Source: Henricia sp. BOLD:AAB3569 (lineage: Eukaryota; Echinodermata; Asteroidea; Spinulosida; Echinasteridae). From it: a stretch of DNA of 64,000 bases. Made by a program: the position numbers and the translations under genes. The stretch is taken from NCBI GenBank assembly GCA_037783545.1, contig JBBELK010000325.1:372001-436000 (forward strand). Direction: 5' to 3'. Each line of letters starts with the position of its first letter. The first letter of the stretch is position 1. Below, in pieces: positions 15,001 to 30,000 of the stretch. A model generated the notes under the pieces. It was not told where the DNA came from. It searched no databases and saw only the letters and a list, made by a program, of their open reading frames with translations.

Positions 15001-18000
15001 CGATGCTTCCAATAAAATATCCACAGTCGCTTACTGAGTAGCAGTCAGCGAATAAAGCGGTGAAGATTACAATTTGACAAAGCTAATACAATCACAGCAG
15101 TTCTATGCTGAACTTTGAAACTCCGATGATGGTGTGACACACACAGAGCCTACTTATCCTTCACACAGCATGTACCTGAACTATTGACTGCAAAGTTCCA
15201 CTATGTAATCTGCACTGCACAAGTTTAATATCCACACTTCCTCATGTGCCAACAGAAATCACTCCCATGCACTTCAAGCTCATGTTTATTCATGATTCAC
15301 AACACCGCCCGCCAATAGGAAGCCAAGGAAGTGCCTGAGGGATTTTGATTGGAGGTGAGAAGTTTCACAGCCAACCAATGGGGAAGATGTAGGTGGATAA
15401 AAGGTCAAAGTTTTTGTAGAATTGTTATCAGGAATTGTCCATGTTTCTATGGATTATTTTTGCACTTTAGGGATATTTTATGAGGTCATATCATATTTCT
15501 GTGAAAAAGGCAGGTTATTGTTAAGTTTCTTGTTAACAGTGGATTCAATAGCTGAACAACAGACCGCCCCTGGTTGATACGCAAATTTTCAACCCCGCGT
15601 TCAACCCCGAATCGTTTAACACTTGATCCACTCAACCCGCGTTTATCTCGCCCCGGGGCGAGTTCAACCCCGAGATGAACAGTTAAGATTCACACTTGTG
15701 CAACGCCAACCCGGGGCGAGCGATAATCGAGCGTTACGCATATGCGTGGGTGCTGTATCCTGTCATGATCTTTGCACCAACAAGCGGAAAAATCTCAACC
15801 CGGGGCGAACCCAACCCTGCTCGTTTCACACTACCGTTTTCAACCCGGGGCGAGCGTTTCAACCCGGGGCGAGCGTTTCAACCCGGGTTGAAATGTTTCG
15901 CGAGCAGGGTTGAGTTCAACCCGGGTTGAAATCAATCTCGGGGTTGACGCGGGGTTGAAATTTCTCAAGTGTGAATCGTCAGTTTTTTCAACCCCGCGTC
16001 AACCCCAAGATTTTGCAAGTGTGAAAAGGCCTTATGAGGAGGAAAGTCTGATCCTTTAATTTCTTGAGCAGTGTACCAGTAGGTACATGTAGTGTCACAA
16101 ACTGGCTACACATGTATTCCAGTAGATTGAGAGGGTGGGCCAGGCAGATTACTGCTGTCAACAGTGTAATGCAAGGCATAACCTTAGGGTGAGGAAGCTA
16201 TGTTTAGGGGACAAGCCCTCAGGGATAAGCTCAAATTGAGGGGTGAGTTAAAGGCACAGGCTCGTCAGCAATGCGCGCGCCAAATTCGTGCCACTAAATA
16301 CGCAGCTGACGAGCCTGTGCCTTTAAAGGCAAAGTAAGCTAAAAACATAGTGATTTAGTCTTCAAGTGGTGAGATTTAAAGTCGGATTACATGATTGGAA
16401 AACTTTTAAAAACAGGAACAACAGTTACATTACTAAAGAATAATGTTGATAAACTGCCTTGTAGAAATTTCAGCCACATAGATGCAGTAATACTTCAGAA
16501 AACCTGAAAAATCCATAAATGGTTTTTGTGTGTGAATAAATGCTAAAAAAGTTGCCTGCAAACAACTTTAAAATTTATTTTTTTAAAAAGCTAGCACTTT
16601 CAGTTGGCAAGTTCTTCCACAAAGGTACTATTTTAGATGGGAATAAAATCATGTGATGTTTGTTACCATTGCTATAAACAGTTTTAATTGATCACGTTCA
16701 AATAACGTCACTTGCTACAAATCGCCACGTGCATCAGAATTTTAAGCGTATTATTTTGTGACGCGCATCAGCTGCGCCGTATTTCTAACAAATTTAGAGC
16801 AACACGCGTGCGTGTTTGAAACATGTTACAACGTGTGCGTGCGCGTACTTGATAGCGTTTAATACGCGGTAGCATTTTTTCCTACGAAGATGGAGTCTAT
16901 GAACGTGATCAATTGGTTTTTCCTTGTCAACTTGTGAAGTAACATTTTGGGTAAACTACATGTACCAATGATGTATTGGGGCTTTAGGCAGTGGTGTGCC
17001 TTGCCCGATTGCTTTCAGTTTCATACAAGTCCAAGTGAGCACTCGAGGTATTTGAGATCAAAGTCAAGTGCACATAAGAACCATGAGCTCCTCACACTGA
17101 TAAGGGGGGGGGGTGCTTTCTCCAGTAGGGATGGGAATTTACGGTTAATTCAGAAACCAGAAGCCTTTTCCAAATCTCGGCTTTGTCTCCGTCTCCATCC
17201 CTGGCTCCGGCTCCGGCTCCATGTGACCATACACCTTTTCGCAAATACTCCTGCACAAAAGACAGAACTGCAATATGGAAAGTATAGCGATCCAACAACT
17301 TTCCCACATTGCAGCTCTGTCTTTTGTCCAAGTTCACTCAAGCAGTATTTACGAAAGGCCTAAGTTGAAGCCGGAGCCGGAGACGGAGACGAAGTCGAGA
17401 TTTGAAAAAGGGCCTAGTTTGCAATTCTTTCAAGTGTTGGTTAACCGTTTGGTCGACACCAAAGATTATTGCTGGTGTTTATAGATCTGCATTTGTAATG
17501 CACACAATACCCCTAGGCCCCAAAAATAATCGTTAAACCTTTATTTAGTAAAAATCTATTTTAATTTCATGAAGTCATTACAAATAACTTTCTGAAAACT
17601 ATTGTAAATTCTTAAAAAATGGGTTTCGTTTAAACGTTCGGCAAAACCAGTTTTTCGTGATTTTTTTTTGTTAAATGGTTAACCGGTTAAACGTCATATC
17701 CCTATTCTCCAGTCTAGAGCCCATTTTGGTAAATAAATAGGGATTAATCAAATTAATATTGTCCAACAAATGCTTTGAAAACTTGTGTATTACCGGAGTG
17801 TGTCCAGGTCACATTTTTAACACCCCGATTTTCCCTATGGGTGTTGAGATTTTGATACCATATCTTTTGTCATTTTTTTTCATTACCATTTTCAATCCTA
17901 TATTTTCAAGGATATCGTCAACAAACCACCGATGTTTTATAAACTAATTTATCCATAAAGCAATGCAGTAATTACACCAACCTTTTTGCTTCCACATCCA

Positions 18001-21000
18001 AATTGCAAATTTCCTGTTTTCTTCCCATTGGATAGTATTTTGAGGAGGTATTTTATGTGATTGTTAGGTTAATTAAAATGAAATGAATTTTTGGGAAAAA
18101 TCTGAACACGCTCCTTTAATACCACATTTACAAACTGCTACCCCTTTGAGAGAAGAGTTTAGCCTATCTGCTAGAATTTGCAGAGTGAGCAAATTTGGAT
18201 GACAAATTGAACTGTCTAAAATAACTTTCTGGCATATTCGGTGTCATTTCCAATCTGAAAATCCTAAGACATTTACCATTTTTTCTCATTCTTCAGAGCT
18301 ACAAGGTGCTTCTTATCCTCAACTGACAATTTACATGCCAAGGGGAACACACTACAGTACAAACTCATACAGTTCATTGATGATTCTTAGTAATTTGATG
18401 GGTTACAGCCACCAGATTTTTCTTTACTTCCAGGTTGGCATACAAATGCCTGTTTTTCTCTCCATGATGTATTTTTATATTTAATCAACAAATCCCTAAT
18501 GATTTAAGAACACAGAAGCCTCCAGAGAAAACCTCACCCATGGGCAATGCCAGAAATGGGCAATAGCTTCTTCCAAGGGAGAAGGGTCACTTACTTCCCA
18601 CTTTAAGCAGCTTGACAAACTTTCTTATAGAACATGCATTTTTCTTCAATTTAATTTATTTATTTTGTTACCCTCATTTATTTATTTTGTTACCCTCATC
18701 CATTTGTTTTTCAAGTTTCCTCTTTAGTGAGAGAGAGGGTGAAGTTTGCCTTTCCCTACTCCACCCCTAGTGACATCAGTTACCTCATTAAGATAGATTT
18801 TAATAGTAGGGGCCTACATGTATTTCTTAATCTTGTCTCAGTCGAGCCGAGCCGAGCCATTCCAAAAAGTTTCAACCAATCTGCCATTGAGTATACATGT
18901 AGGTCACTGTACACAGCGACAAAAGCATGTGGTGTCTAACTTTACGTTACAAAATATATATCTGAGATGGTTTAGCCAAGATAGCCCACATAAATGTGAT
19001 ACATTGACACTATTTCTTGATTTCTGTGTAATCTAAACAGCATGAGTCCTTAACCTTGTCACAGACAAATCTGCCAGGGCGACAAGAAGTCAGAGATAAA
19101 CATGACTTCTGGCTATATTTTGAGGAATTGAATAACCAGTGTAATGTAACAATCTTACATTCAAAAAAATTTCTGATACCCAATTTAAGAGCTGTTTGAT
19201 TTTTTTTCTAATAGTTGACTAGGATTCGCGACTAACCATCAATGGACAGAGTTTGCTTGTGCCAAAATGGTTAAACTGTAGTCAGTTACATGTAGGCTCA
19301 AAGTTGTCTATGGTATGTACAATATTTAAAGATGGAGGCAGGAAAAGAGCAAAACAAAAAGAGAAGATCAGAACATAATTGGTATTTTCAGCCATGACCC
19401 AAGGCTACTAGTATATCATAAATCAAATCACTTCAGAAAAGCATCAACCAATTTAAACCACATATTTTCCTTTTCAATTCGTAGCGGTGACAAGCAAAAC
19501 TTTCAAAAGTAGGAAATCAGCTTACGAACTGACAAATTGCGTGCCTGAAGCCAACAGGTCAGTGAACCCTGGTGACTCCAACATTTTCCCAGCAATTTAC
19601 ACTCGTGACAAATGGAGCTTTTCAGACTTTCAAAATCAATGAACTTCAAGAGTTTTCCCTCGGAGGAAAGGTGGCACCAAACAAAGACGAGGCTCCTCCG
19701 GCTCTTAGAGGGAGAGAGATTGAACTTTTGGTCAAAGAACTCCAACAGGGACCAAACCACATGGGTTTCAATAGCAAAGGAAACTGCTCGGGTGGCTGTC
19801 TTAACTACCATCAACATTTCAGCATTTTTTGTCGTTCTACTGGTGTTTTATCACCGTTCAACTGCTGCAAAACCACCGCAACACCAATTTTGGACATTGA
19901 CAGCGTGGACCAACTTTTCTTTTTACCAACATTAGAATAAATGCCCACATTTAAACTACACTGAATAGAATGACCGCCGCCCGGAGATACGGCTTAAAAA
20001 TTACAAAAAACAGTACCAGATCGAATAACCTGATAGTTGAAAAGTACACCACAGCCAGAATTACTGAGGTATTATAAGGGATGGCCAAGATTGAAAACCC
20101 GAACGATATGTACATGTAATACCCGAATGACGAAACTTTAAAAGTTACCCCAACTTGTTTAAGTTTTGCTACGCAAGCCCAAACCGTGATAGCCCCTTTA
20201 AACTAGAAAAATCTTACTGTTGATGCGGCGTTGAAAACAAGTTTACAATTCCAAACCACTGGGTTGAAATCTTCACCCCGGCTTGAAATAATGACTGTGA
20301 AACAAGCAAGGTCGAGTTTGTCCCCTCCCCATCCCCCTCCCTGTCCCTGTCTTCTGTCAGTCTGCCCTGGTCTCCCACTTCTGTCCCCTACCCTGTTCCC
20401 CTATCCCTGTCTCCCCATCATCCCACCCAGTCATCCCACCCTGCCCCCACCCCCAATCCAGTGTTCTCCACTGCTAACAATTTTGTCCGGGCACATTGAG
20501 CAGCACCCTCAAGAGAATCTGTGTTCACCGCGTGAGGGCACTGTTCTAACCGAATGCATGCAACTGCTACCCCCGGTATGGCCGTTATCAACCACGGATT
20601 GGGTCGCTGATGCGATAGATATATGCATGGTACATTGTAAGTGAACGTTAATGACACCAGTGCCTAGCGAATCATGTTTGGTGACTTTACACCTAATTTT
20701 GGAATGACTTGGCTGTACTTTCAAAGTGTTTTAGAGGGGAAAATTTATTATTGTGTGGGCGGCCAAGTTTTTTTATTTTGATGATTTTGTCGGGTGGCAC
20801 ACCCGGCCGGACAAAAACGGTAGTGGAGAACACTGCAATCCCCATCTCCCACCCCAGGGCAGGAACTTCGTCACTTTTGGAGGAGTCTTTTGGAGTTTAG
20901 AAAGGGCACTTCTATTGGAAAATGAAAAAGTCTATGGGACGATTGCAAGAGGGCACCAAGGCCAAGACCAGGGGCAACGAAGACAATGGCCTATCCATGC

Positions 21001-24000
21001 CCTCCGTAAATTACCAGCCCTGCTACCTTCTTCCCTTACCCTACATGTATCATCCCACCCCCTATTGTGTTGATTAGCGAGATGCAAAAATCTTTTAACA
21101 TTTTCATGCAAACTGGATGGACAGACAGAAATCAGTATTATATAGGCTCGCCTTTGCTTCACAATGACCGAGATGCATGTCTTTTTTTTATTGGAAGGAC
21201 TTACACTTACAGTGGAATGAGTGGATATATAAAAATCCAATTATGAAGGCATAACACCCTCCTGACAAGCGTAAAGACACTGTAATTGCCATCCTACGGT
21301 TCACAGTCAATTCCCCACATTTTTCCCAAGCTCAGCTTGGCAGGATACTAACAACTGAGTAGCAAATTTAAAGTCAAATTGTTCCAATTTGTGTTTAGGT
21401 TTCCTCAACGAAAATTAGAATAAGATGGCCTGGCCTGATTGTGACATTTCCCCCAACAGTTCCCAAAATATTGAGATTCACTGCCTTGCCCAGGGACACA
21501 GACACATTGGCATTAGTGGGACTCGAACCCATAACTTGTGAATCATGAATACAGCTGTGTACCCACTACACCACATATATGTACGCATAGAATAAACTTG
21601 CCCTTTAAAAATATATGCTTGAATTCTGGCGGACTGTTCTTGACACTAGTAACTTGTTCTCCATTGGTGTGTGATCAGGTGGTGTGTGATCCTGTTCCGA
21701 GTGCATTGTTCTCGGGTCGTGTTCCCATCATTTGGGCGCAAGAAACTGAATTTTCCTCTCAGTGCAGTTGTTTGAACTCAGTACCAGCTGAGTATTATTA
21801 GCTAACACCCTGCAATGAACTTCTCCATCTGACGTTATCAATCAGACATGCCTAGCCATTGCAAGAGTGTCAAACAAACAAATCACCTTACACATAAAAG
21901 GGGGTTAACAAAAGGCTGGATCAATTTACAGAAACAGGTGGCCTAATTTGCCACAGTCAATTGACCAGATTGTAAGTTGGATTTCTTGTAAACCTCCTGA
22001 TGGGATCAGAAAAGACAGATGATATTCATGAATAATTTCATTTTAGCTTTGAGAAATAAGCTGCTCAGCAGGTCATTTACGAGGCCTACATTTCATGAAG
22101 TTGGTGTTGTGGTACTTTCCTTGAAGGAATTGCCATAAGAAGCACCAAAAACTTGTCATAAATAGAAACTTTCTAATTTCAAAAGTTGCCAGGTTTGCAC
22201 AGAATTATACTTAGAATTATTTGTTTTTAACTTTATTAAATTAGTTAGAGACACAAAACTTTATAGTCTCACTCTGAAATTTGGATCAAACAAACTTGGT
22301 TAATTAAACAAATTCTGTTTTAACTCAAATCAAAAATATATTCCATCAAATGAAGAACAGTCTCCTATGCTCAACTTAAAACTCGACTTACTCATAAAAC
22401 TCACTTTTGAAACCCAATTTCATTGAGTTGTCTGTTTAGGATTAAAAAAATGCTTAGCACAAAAATGTTTAGCTTTACAAGTTAAAACATCATGCCATCA
22501 GTGTTACTTTTTCATTGGTATTCTACTAGTACATGTATGTACCAATTTGTGCTAAGCACATATTTGGTTGACTGGGTTACTGAAATTGGCCACCAAATTT
22601 GTCTGGGGAGCAAGCTACACCAATTATAATTCAAGTTTACCTGGATCCTTGCTCAGAATGTCAATAACTGCGTAGGACCTACTGCAAATTAACTCCTACC
22701 AAGAATGTGGCACATACAATTACCGGCATATCTAAACAAATTCAGGAATAGCAGGTGAGCCTACTGCATGCCCTGCATTCTTGGAAGACAAAGTTCTCCA
22801 GTTTAATACTAGACTTGACACACTGACATCTTATGCAGGTTTTCAATTTAGCCACAGCATCTTGTAGACTATACATACAGGTGCCGTCCAAAGTCAACAT
22901 TTTCACAGGTCTGCAAAACGTAGGAAGGGGGGGGGGGGGGGGGTTGGGGGGTGGAGGTGGGGAGTTGTGGCGGGAGGTGCACAGTGGCGTAACTAGGGTG
23001 AAACATCTGAGGGGGCACCTGGGGGTGCACACAATTATCCAGGGGGGCACTAACCCTCTAAAATGTTGTAAAATAAATAAAAAAATACATATTTTCGAAT
23101 TTCCGGGTCAGGTTTGGTGACCTTGATGCATCTCCAAAAAGACAGAACTTGTTCTTGTCTTTCACTGATGGAGATCTTCGGATCAAAATGTCCGACTCCT
23201 AAAATCAGAAATAGTACTAATAGCTTCTGTTAAACAACACAACAATGAACTGTATTCCTTTAGGCTGACTTACCTTGCACATACCATCCACACATATTTC
23301 CGTTGTTGACGATTTTCGGCATGGCGTACCATCGACCACTTTATCGGCAAGTTTGGCAAAGAAATGTACCCCAACACCTTTGCAGTTCAGCTCACATAAA
23401 TTAGGCTCTGCAAACACAAAGAAAAACGTATATATTTTCTAATTGCTAAAATCATGTTTCCTAACCAAATTGACACTTTCTGTGGCATTATCATGTAATA
23501 TTAGGGAGAATAAGTGGCAAAGGTGTACGGTATTTATACCACTTTGAGTTCTGGTTGAAATCTGGTTTGAAGTTTTGTACAGAGACGTGAGCACCTCTGT
23601 TACCCATTAATGTTTTTCCTTAAAATAACTAATCAAGCAATAGTAAGTGCAGATTTAATGAAAACTCCAAAATTTAAAAATAGAAAGAAAAAAAAAATTA
23701 AATTTTCTTAGGAAATCTAAGGAAATTATTTTAAAAATGTCTTCCTTAAAATGACTTATTTAGCCATCAATTCCCAAAACTTAGCTCAATAGAGTAAACA
23801 ATCAATAAAAGAAAGCAGTTTGAAGTTTGTCAAAAAGAGTAACGTCAGGCCTAATTTCTCAAATGAACTCCCATTTAAAGATTTGGGTTCATTAATGGGT
23901 AATTCCCAAATAGGGGTCCAAAAGTATGACATGTTTTTAGGATTTCCAAGTGTTTTTAGTAATTAAAAGTGGTTTCCTAGTAAAAAATAATTATTTTTAT

Positions 24001-27000
24001 TTCAACAAATGCCACTTAAATTTAATGTTTGTGTGTCTACAGATACACGTATGGCACCAAGGTTAATGCAAACTCATTCTACAGCCAATTTTCATTGGCG
24101 TAGGTAATCCGGGACACTAAATTCCTATTGAATATAATGGAACAAATTATAAGCCTTTATGGTCTTTTGTTTTAAATATTTTTCAGTAATTCGAGAACAA
24201 AATATGGTATTTTTTTCATATACATTGAACACGGATTTAGGTAAATTTTTATATTGGAATCGATAGCTTATTCAATTTTAAGATGTACTTCCCACTGACA
24301 CTTCCGTCGCAAATGTTGAATTTCTGAGATAAATAAATGATAAAATCACTGCATAAAGTAATGCACAAAATGACGCGGCGAGCAGGCTGTGCGTAAGCGC
24401 GACAACAGAGGGCGCTGCGCGCGCGCGTGAATGGTTCTCTTGTGCACTAACTGAAGGCAATTTTTGAAGAAGAAAACATGATTTTTCTACAGAAAAGCAA
24501 CATTTGCGACAAAAGTGCAAGTGGGAAGTATATCTTAAAATTACATTATGTGTTGATTCCAGGAGGTTATTTCCTTAAAATCTTTGTTCAATGTATACGA
24601 AAAAAATACCCAAAATATTCAAGAAAATTATGCTGCCCCCTATAATCACAGGCCACAGTCCATTACTGAGAATTTGTGATTTTTAAAGCAGAGAGTGCCG
24701 TACGTAACTGGGACACCAAAAATTTTGGACCCCTAATTTTGGGAATTACCCATATACCATGCACATATATGATCCACATTTATAAACTGTGTAAAAATTT
24801 CACGATTTTTCTAAGGAAAAACTTGTCTCAGAGAGGTAATCTTTCCAAAGTATTAAACACAAACGTTGATCCAGTGGTAGGCTAATGTCCGGAAACTGGG
24901 CATCCAAAGTGTCACCATTCGACTCAACATGTTTACTTAAAATGTATAAATTAAACAACTTGAACATATCTTTAAAACATCTAACCATAAAAACTCCGTT
25001 TCCTGTATTCATACAACCATCATCATCTCGTCAAGAAGTTTGTTTTCCTTACATTTTCAGCTCCGAGTTCGAGCATGTGTACGTCAGTGTTGAAGTCGGC
25101 AGAGGGCGCCCTTACAGTTTTCCAGTCAGCTGGTATCTTTGGTCAGCTCAGCTGGGCTCAATCTGAACATCACGGTACGGTCCGTCATTTCCAGCCGATG
25201 TTGCAATTGATTTTATTTCAGTTTAAAAAAAAGAAACATGCCCAATCTCCAAATATCCAATTTGCGGCCATCTGTGTTTAATTATTCCGAGCTTTTGTGC
25301 CTAGTTAGAGTTCTTACCTTTAACCCTTCTGAACACATAACTTCCGTTTGGGCGAGTTTTCCGCATATTAATTAACCCTTCATTAATTAACCCTTTTGCA
25401 ATATGGCAACCTTTTTTCGCTACTCGCCACCCACCTTTTTGTATTGTTTTCCACTGGTAGAGTTTTCCCATAAACGGTACGTTGTTGTGGCTTTCGCACT
25501 GCTCTTGTCTAAAGTCCTTGTTCGTTGGACATAACTTTGGGAGGAAAAATAGAAGATTATAAAAAGTGCACGCTCGGTGCCGACGTAGATGAAACGTAAA
25601 GAAAATAAAACAGGATGTTTTAGTATTGGTTTTAATGCAGTAATTAAAAAATATTTTAACCAATTATTACTTTGGGCTTACCTCTGAATTGCACAGTTTG
25701 TATTGCTTGTAGAGACCCACGCAATGCGTGCTTTCTCTTAATTTTCCCCTGCGATAAAACCAGATGAAGAAAAAAAAATAGACATTTGTAAATGGCGTCT
25801 TTTAGGCCTATAGGCTACAGATACATGTACAATCTAACAGATTAGTTATAGTTTGTACTGGAGGCATTTTGTAACTTTAGTAATACGTCAGATACATGTT
25901 TTAGGTTATGGTCACGAAAACAGACCCGACAACGCTCTACTGATGAGGCGAAAGAAGATCGGGAGCTGAGAGACATGCGAGGTGGCAAGGGCGCCCTCGG
26001 TCAGCTCAAGACGTCCAGACATTGCAGCCATTATCTCGCGATCATGGGATTAAGACATCGATGATAAATTAATACTCTTCCTTTGAGGGCCGTTATTAAT
26101 AGGCTCCACGTGTTGCCCACTGACCAGATAGCAGTTATCATGGTTACCCAGCGGCTCCTAGTATACCCACCCAGTTTCCGCCTCTCCATCCCGGCCCGTT
26201 GTTCACAGAGTTCAGAAGAGTTTAAAATATAATCCCGCTTCACGCCCTGAACTGGAACAAAACTTTCGACCAGTCGGGATACTTTTAGGCAAAATCGGTG
26301 GGACAAATCCAAGATAGGATTTAAAAGCGGGGCATTTAATTAAAACAGCAATATTCTCATTGACAACGAGATAATTGGTTACTAAACAAACGCATATTGA
26401 TGAAATAAAATGTCGGTGTCTGGTTTAACAAACCATTTAAAGAGCTAAAAAAAACTATTTCTAACATTCTCTTTCTCCTCTAAATTCAGAGTACTGGTTA
26501 GCCTTTTTTATGATTGTGATTTTTAAATGATCACTAAAAAAAAATACGGTATTTTTGTTTGCTGTGGCCTTCAATACAACGTAGTCCTCGGCGCGGGCTG
26601 CACTGAAGCACGCACCAATTTGAGCTTATCGCAAATGCATAGTTCCGATTTTGCCCAGTTAACCCCGCCCCATTGGACATTGTTGCTATGGCTCACACGC
26701 TATCGTCAAAATGGCGACACACAACGCACAACTGCACAAAGCAATGGGACTTTCAACGGAAAGCACAGATTCATTGAAGAAAACTCAAAGGTATTCATGT
26801 TTTGGGGTCAACAGTTATCTCAGAACACACTGAGTAAAGGGCCAGTAATACAGGGATGTTATATCATTATGAAATATAGCTTTCGTACCTTTTGAACAAC
26901 GAAACGACCGGCCTTGAAACCAAAAATTTACCCGGATCGTCTACAACACTGTACAAATTGTATGGAGCCGGCAGAACATATCGCGTGATCATGTTGTTGT

Positions 27001-30000
27001 GAGCGTACAGTGCACTTTGACCTATGTGGGTGACATCTGCTAGCTCTGTTGTGATTGGTCGGCGGGTTCGGTTGATTGACAGGTCGGAACTATGCATTGG
27101 TGGCGTGCTTCAGCATGCGCACTTTAGTAGCTCAAACGTGACGTAGACAATGAAAAAGGACCGATTTGTTCGCTGCCACCACGTGTTTCAAAAGTCTTCC
27201 ATTGCTACACTATGCTAAACTCATTCACGGGTGGTTCCCAGCGGCAAAAATGTGTCAAGTTTTCCAATTATTTCCAATTTCCTATTCGACATCCGTGATT
27301 TTGTTTCAGCCACAAGTGAGTTCCTCACAATAACAAACACCTAAAAATTTACTTCTAAAGCAACCTGCATTGTTTCAAACATTGATTTATTAGCGTTTTA
27401 TTTTTGTCGCCTAAAAACGGAATTATTGGCTGGCAAAGTTATCAGCCTAAACGAGTTGCATCGCGGCTTTCGGTGGAGCTGCAAAATGCCGTAAATGCCC
27501 ATTACTTGTCATTGCTTCAGTTATCGCCTCAAATTATCGCCTTGTGGAGTTTGATAACTTGTTTTTCACTCTCAAAGCAAAACGTTTTGAGCCGATAACT
27601 CGAGCGATAGTTTGAGCGATTTCAGCAATAACTTGTTTTTATCACCTCTGGAAGTTATCGTATATGCCTATAGACCGTATCGAATAGCCGCCATCTTGTA
27701 GGGCAACCTTTTGACATTTAAATTAGTCAATAATGCGTGCAACCATGTTTATTCTCATGGGACAAATAATTTAACTGCCCTACCAGATGGCAGCTGTTCG
27801 ATATGGTCTATAATGGGGTTTAGTCTTTGAAGTTGAAAAAAATTAACTTTGCCGTCCACTACCTGATCGTATGGGCTATATGATTTATACATTGAGCTAT
27901 ATATGATTCGGCATGATCGAGACGTTATTCTGACAGTGACCCCACCCCGACTTAGGCCTACCAGATCAAACTAGGGTGGGTCTGGGTTCATCGAAAAGGG
28001 CAGTCGCCGTCAGACGGCAAGAGGGATCATGCTCTGGGATCAGTGGGGTTGAGATGGCTGAAATTGGCGGGCCATGGGAATGCTGCAGAGGACTGATAAA
28101 CGGCGCGCCTCCGTTCGATTACCGATTACGCATACGTGCACTCGGACAGACCAGGGATTACGCATGCACTCGGACTAGACCACTCAGGGAATGGGGAAAA
28201 TTGGTGAAAGGTCAGTGGGGATGGGCGGGGCATATAATGTCGTCAGGGATTATGGTGTAATGCATTTCTTGAAAGGTATGCACATTAACGTTTCATAATT
28301 GCATAATTGCATCTAACCCCTAACCCTAACCCTAACCCTCTTTCTCTTTCTCTTGTCCTAATCTTGATTCTCCACCTCTTTCACCGTTTTAACCATTCTC
28401 TGTATGTTACCGCTTTTTTTACCCATTACATGACTGAACCCAATCGCTACCTGTTGCCCCCCCCCCCCCCCTCCCTCCGGTCCCCCTGCTTTTTACCCCT
28501 CCCCTCTGCTCCTCATAAGACACGCCCTATACTATGAGCCGCTACCCATCCTCCACACGTCCTTGAGCACGCAGACCGTGAGCCCCAGTTTGCCCTCCCC
28601 TCCGCTGCTCTTTACCCCTCCCCTCGATCTGCTCCTCATAAGACAAGCCCTATACTATGAGCCGCTACCCATCCTCCACACGCCCTAGAACACACAGACC
28701 GTTAGCCCCAGTTGCTCCTCCCCCTCCCCTGCTCCTTACCCATCCCCTCTGCTCCTCATAAGACACGCCCTACGCTGAGCCGCCACCCCTCCTCCACACG
28801 TTCTTGAGCATGCAGACCACGAGCCCCAGTTAGCCCAGTAGGAGAGAACCGGCAGTCTGTTTAATCCTCGTTTCTGTAAGAGGAAAGAAAAAGGAAAGGA
28901 AAGAAGACATCGTGAGTTAAAGTCCTTCAGAATTCAGATGAACATTTATACTGAACTGGTCGCTGGTTGCGTTTATCTCTCGTTTTCAAAATCCAGACAC
29001 TTTTTTCATTTTGGGGATTGTTCGTTTATTATACAATGTGAACATGAAATGAACACTGGCCGGACGTTATACCCACAATTACTTGCAATTATTGCGAGCA
29101 ACTGATGACTCAACAGAAATGAATAAAACTCGCTTGGGAGTTCCACCCTATAGTCCGCGTCAGTGAATGAATTTCTCTCTACTAACAGGAAAAATAAACA
29201 CTGCCACAGATTTCGATCTGTGGGTCATAGCCAGCCTTTCTTTAAATTGAAAGACTATAGATTAACGGGAAGTTTATATTGAAGGGTACATAGGAGAAAT
29301 AGCAGCTCCCACGAAACTTAAAAGCTACGTTCCTGTGACTGCTGTATCGAGGGATAGCACTTAAAGGCACAGGCTCGTCAGCAATGCGCGCACGCCAAAT
29401 TCGCGCTACGAAATACGCAGCTTCATGCCTTTGCTATGGAGCTGCGTATTTCGTGGCACGAATTTGGCGCGCGCGCATTGCTGACGAGCCTGTGCCTTCG
29501 GAGTTGGCCGCTTACTCTCCAATGTAAATGTTGTAAATGTTTTTGTATGTCCATGAACGAAAATAAATCCTGCAATTAATAAACCCCAATAGGTATGTGG
29601 GCATAGGGCCACAACTGTTCGTTTTGACACATTCATGTCTAAATGCAACAGGTGCACTAACAGACCACTAACTATTTCTCCGAAGTACAATTTACTGGGA
29701 CACACTGAATATACAAATACGACGGAGGGGGTATTTAATACCGCATGGTGATCGAGTCCCAACGCGAAACATATAATTAGAAATAAAAACATTATCAGCG
29801 GTAACCGTTTAGCTGCTTAGGCTCTGTCCAGCAGGGGATTAACACTCAAGCTTATTTGTTAGTTTTACCCATTATCACACTTCCCCTGTTCCAAGCGGGA
29901 TAATCGACATTTATCCCAGTGCCTGCCGAGCGGATTCCTCAGTCTGTTAAGGTTTTGCTCCCAATTTTCAAAAGCACGCGAACATTTCACACTTTCCGGC

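Noticed and set aside
25020-25170. Plus-strand segment after TTACATTTTCAG, considered as an exon
   Set aside because: Good acceptor but no recognisable protein and no neighbouring plus-strand exons. It lies inside the ADAMTSL gene on the other strand.
26031-26312. Minus-strand 93-codon frame just upstream of the TSP1-tail exon, considered as the missing TSP1 exon
   Set aside because: The Trp residues are not followed by the C-S-x-x-C-G-G pattern and there is no suitable splice donor in frame.
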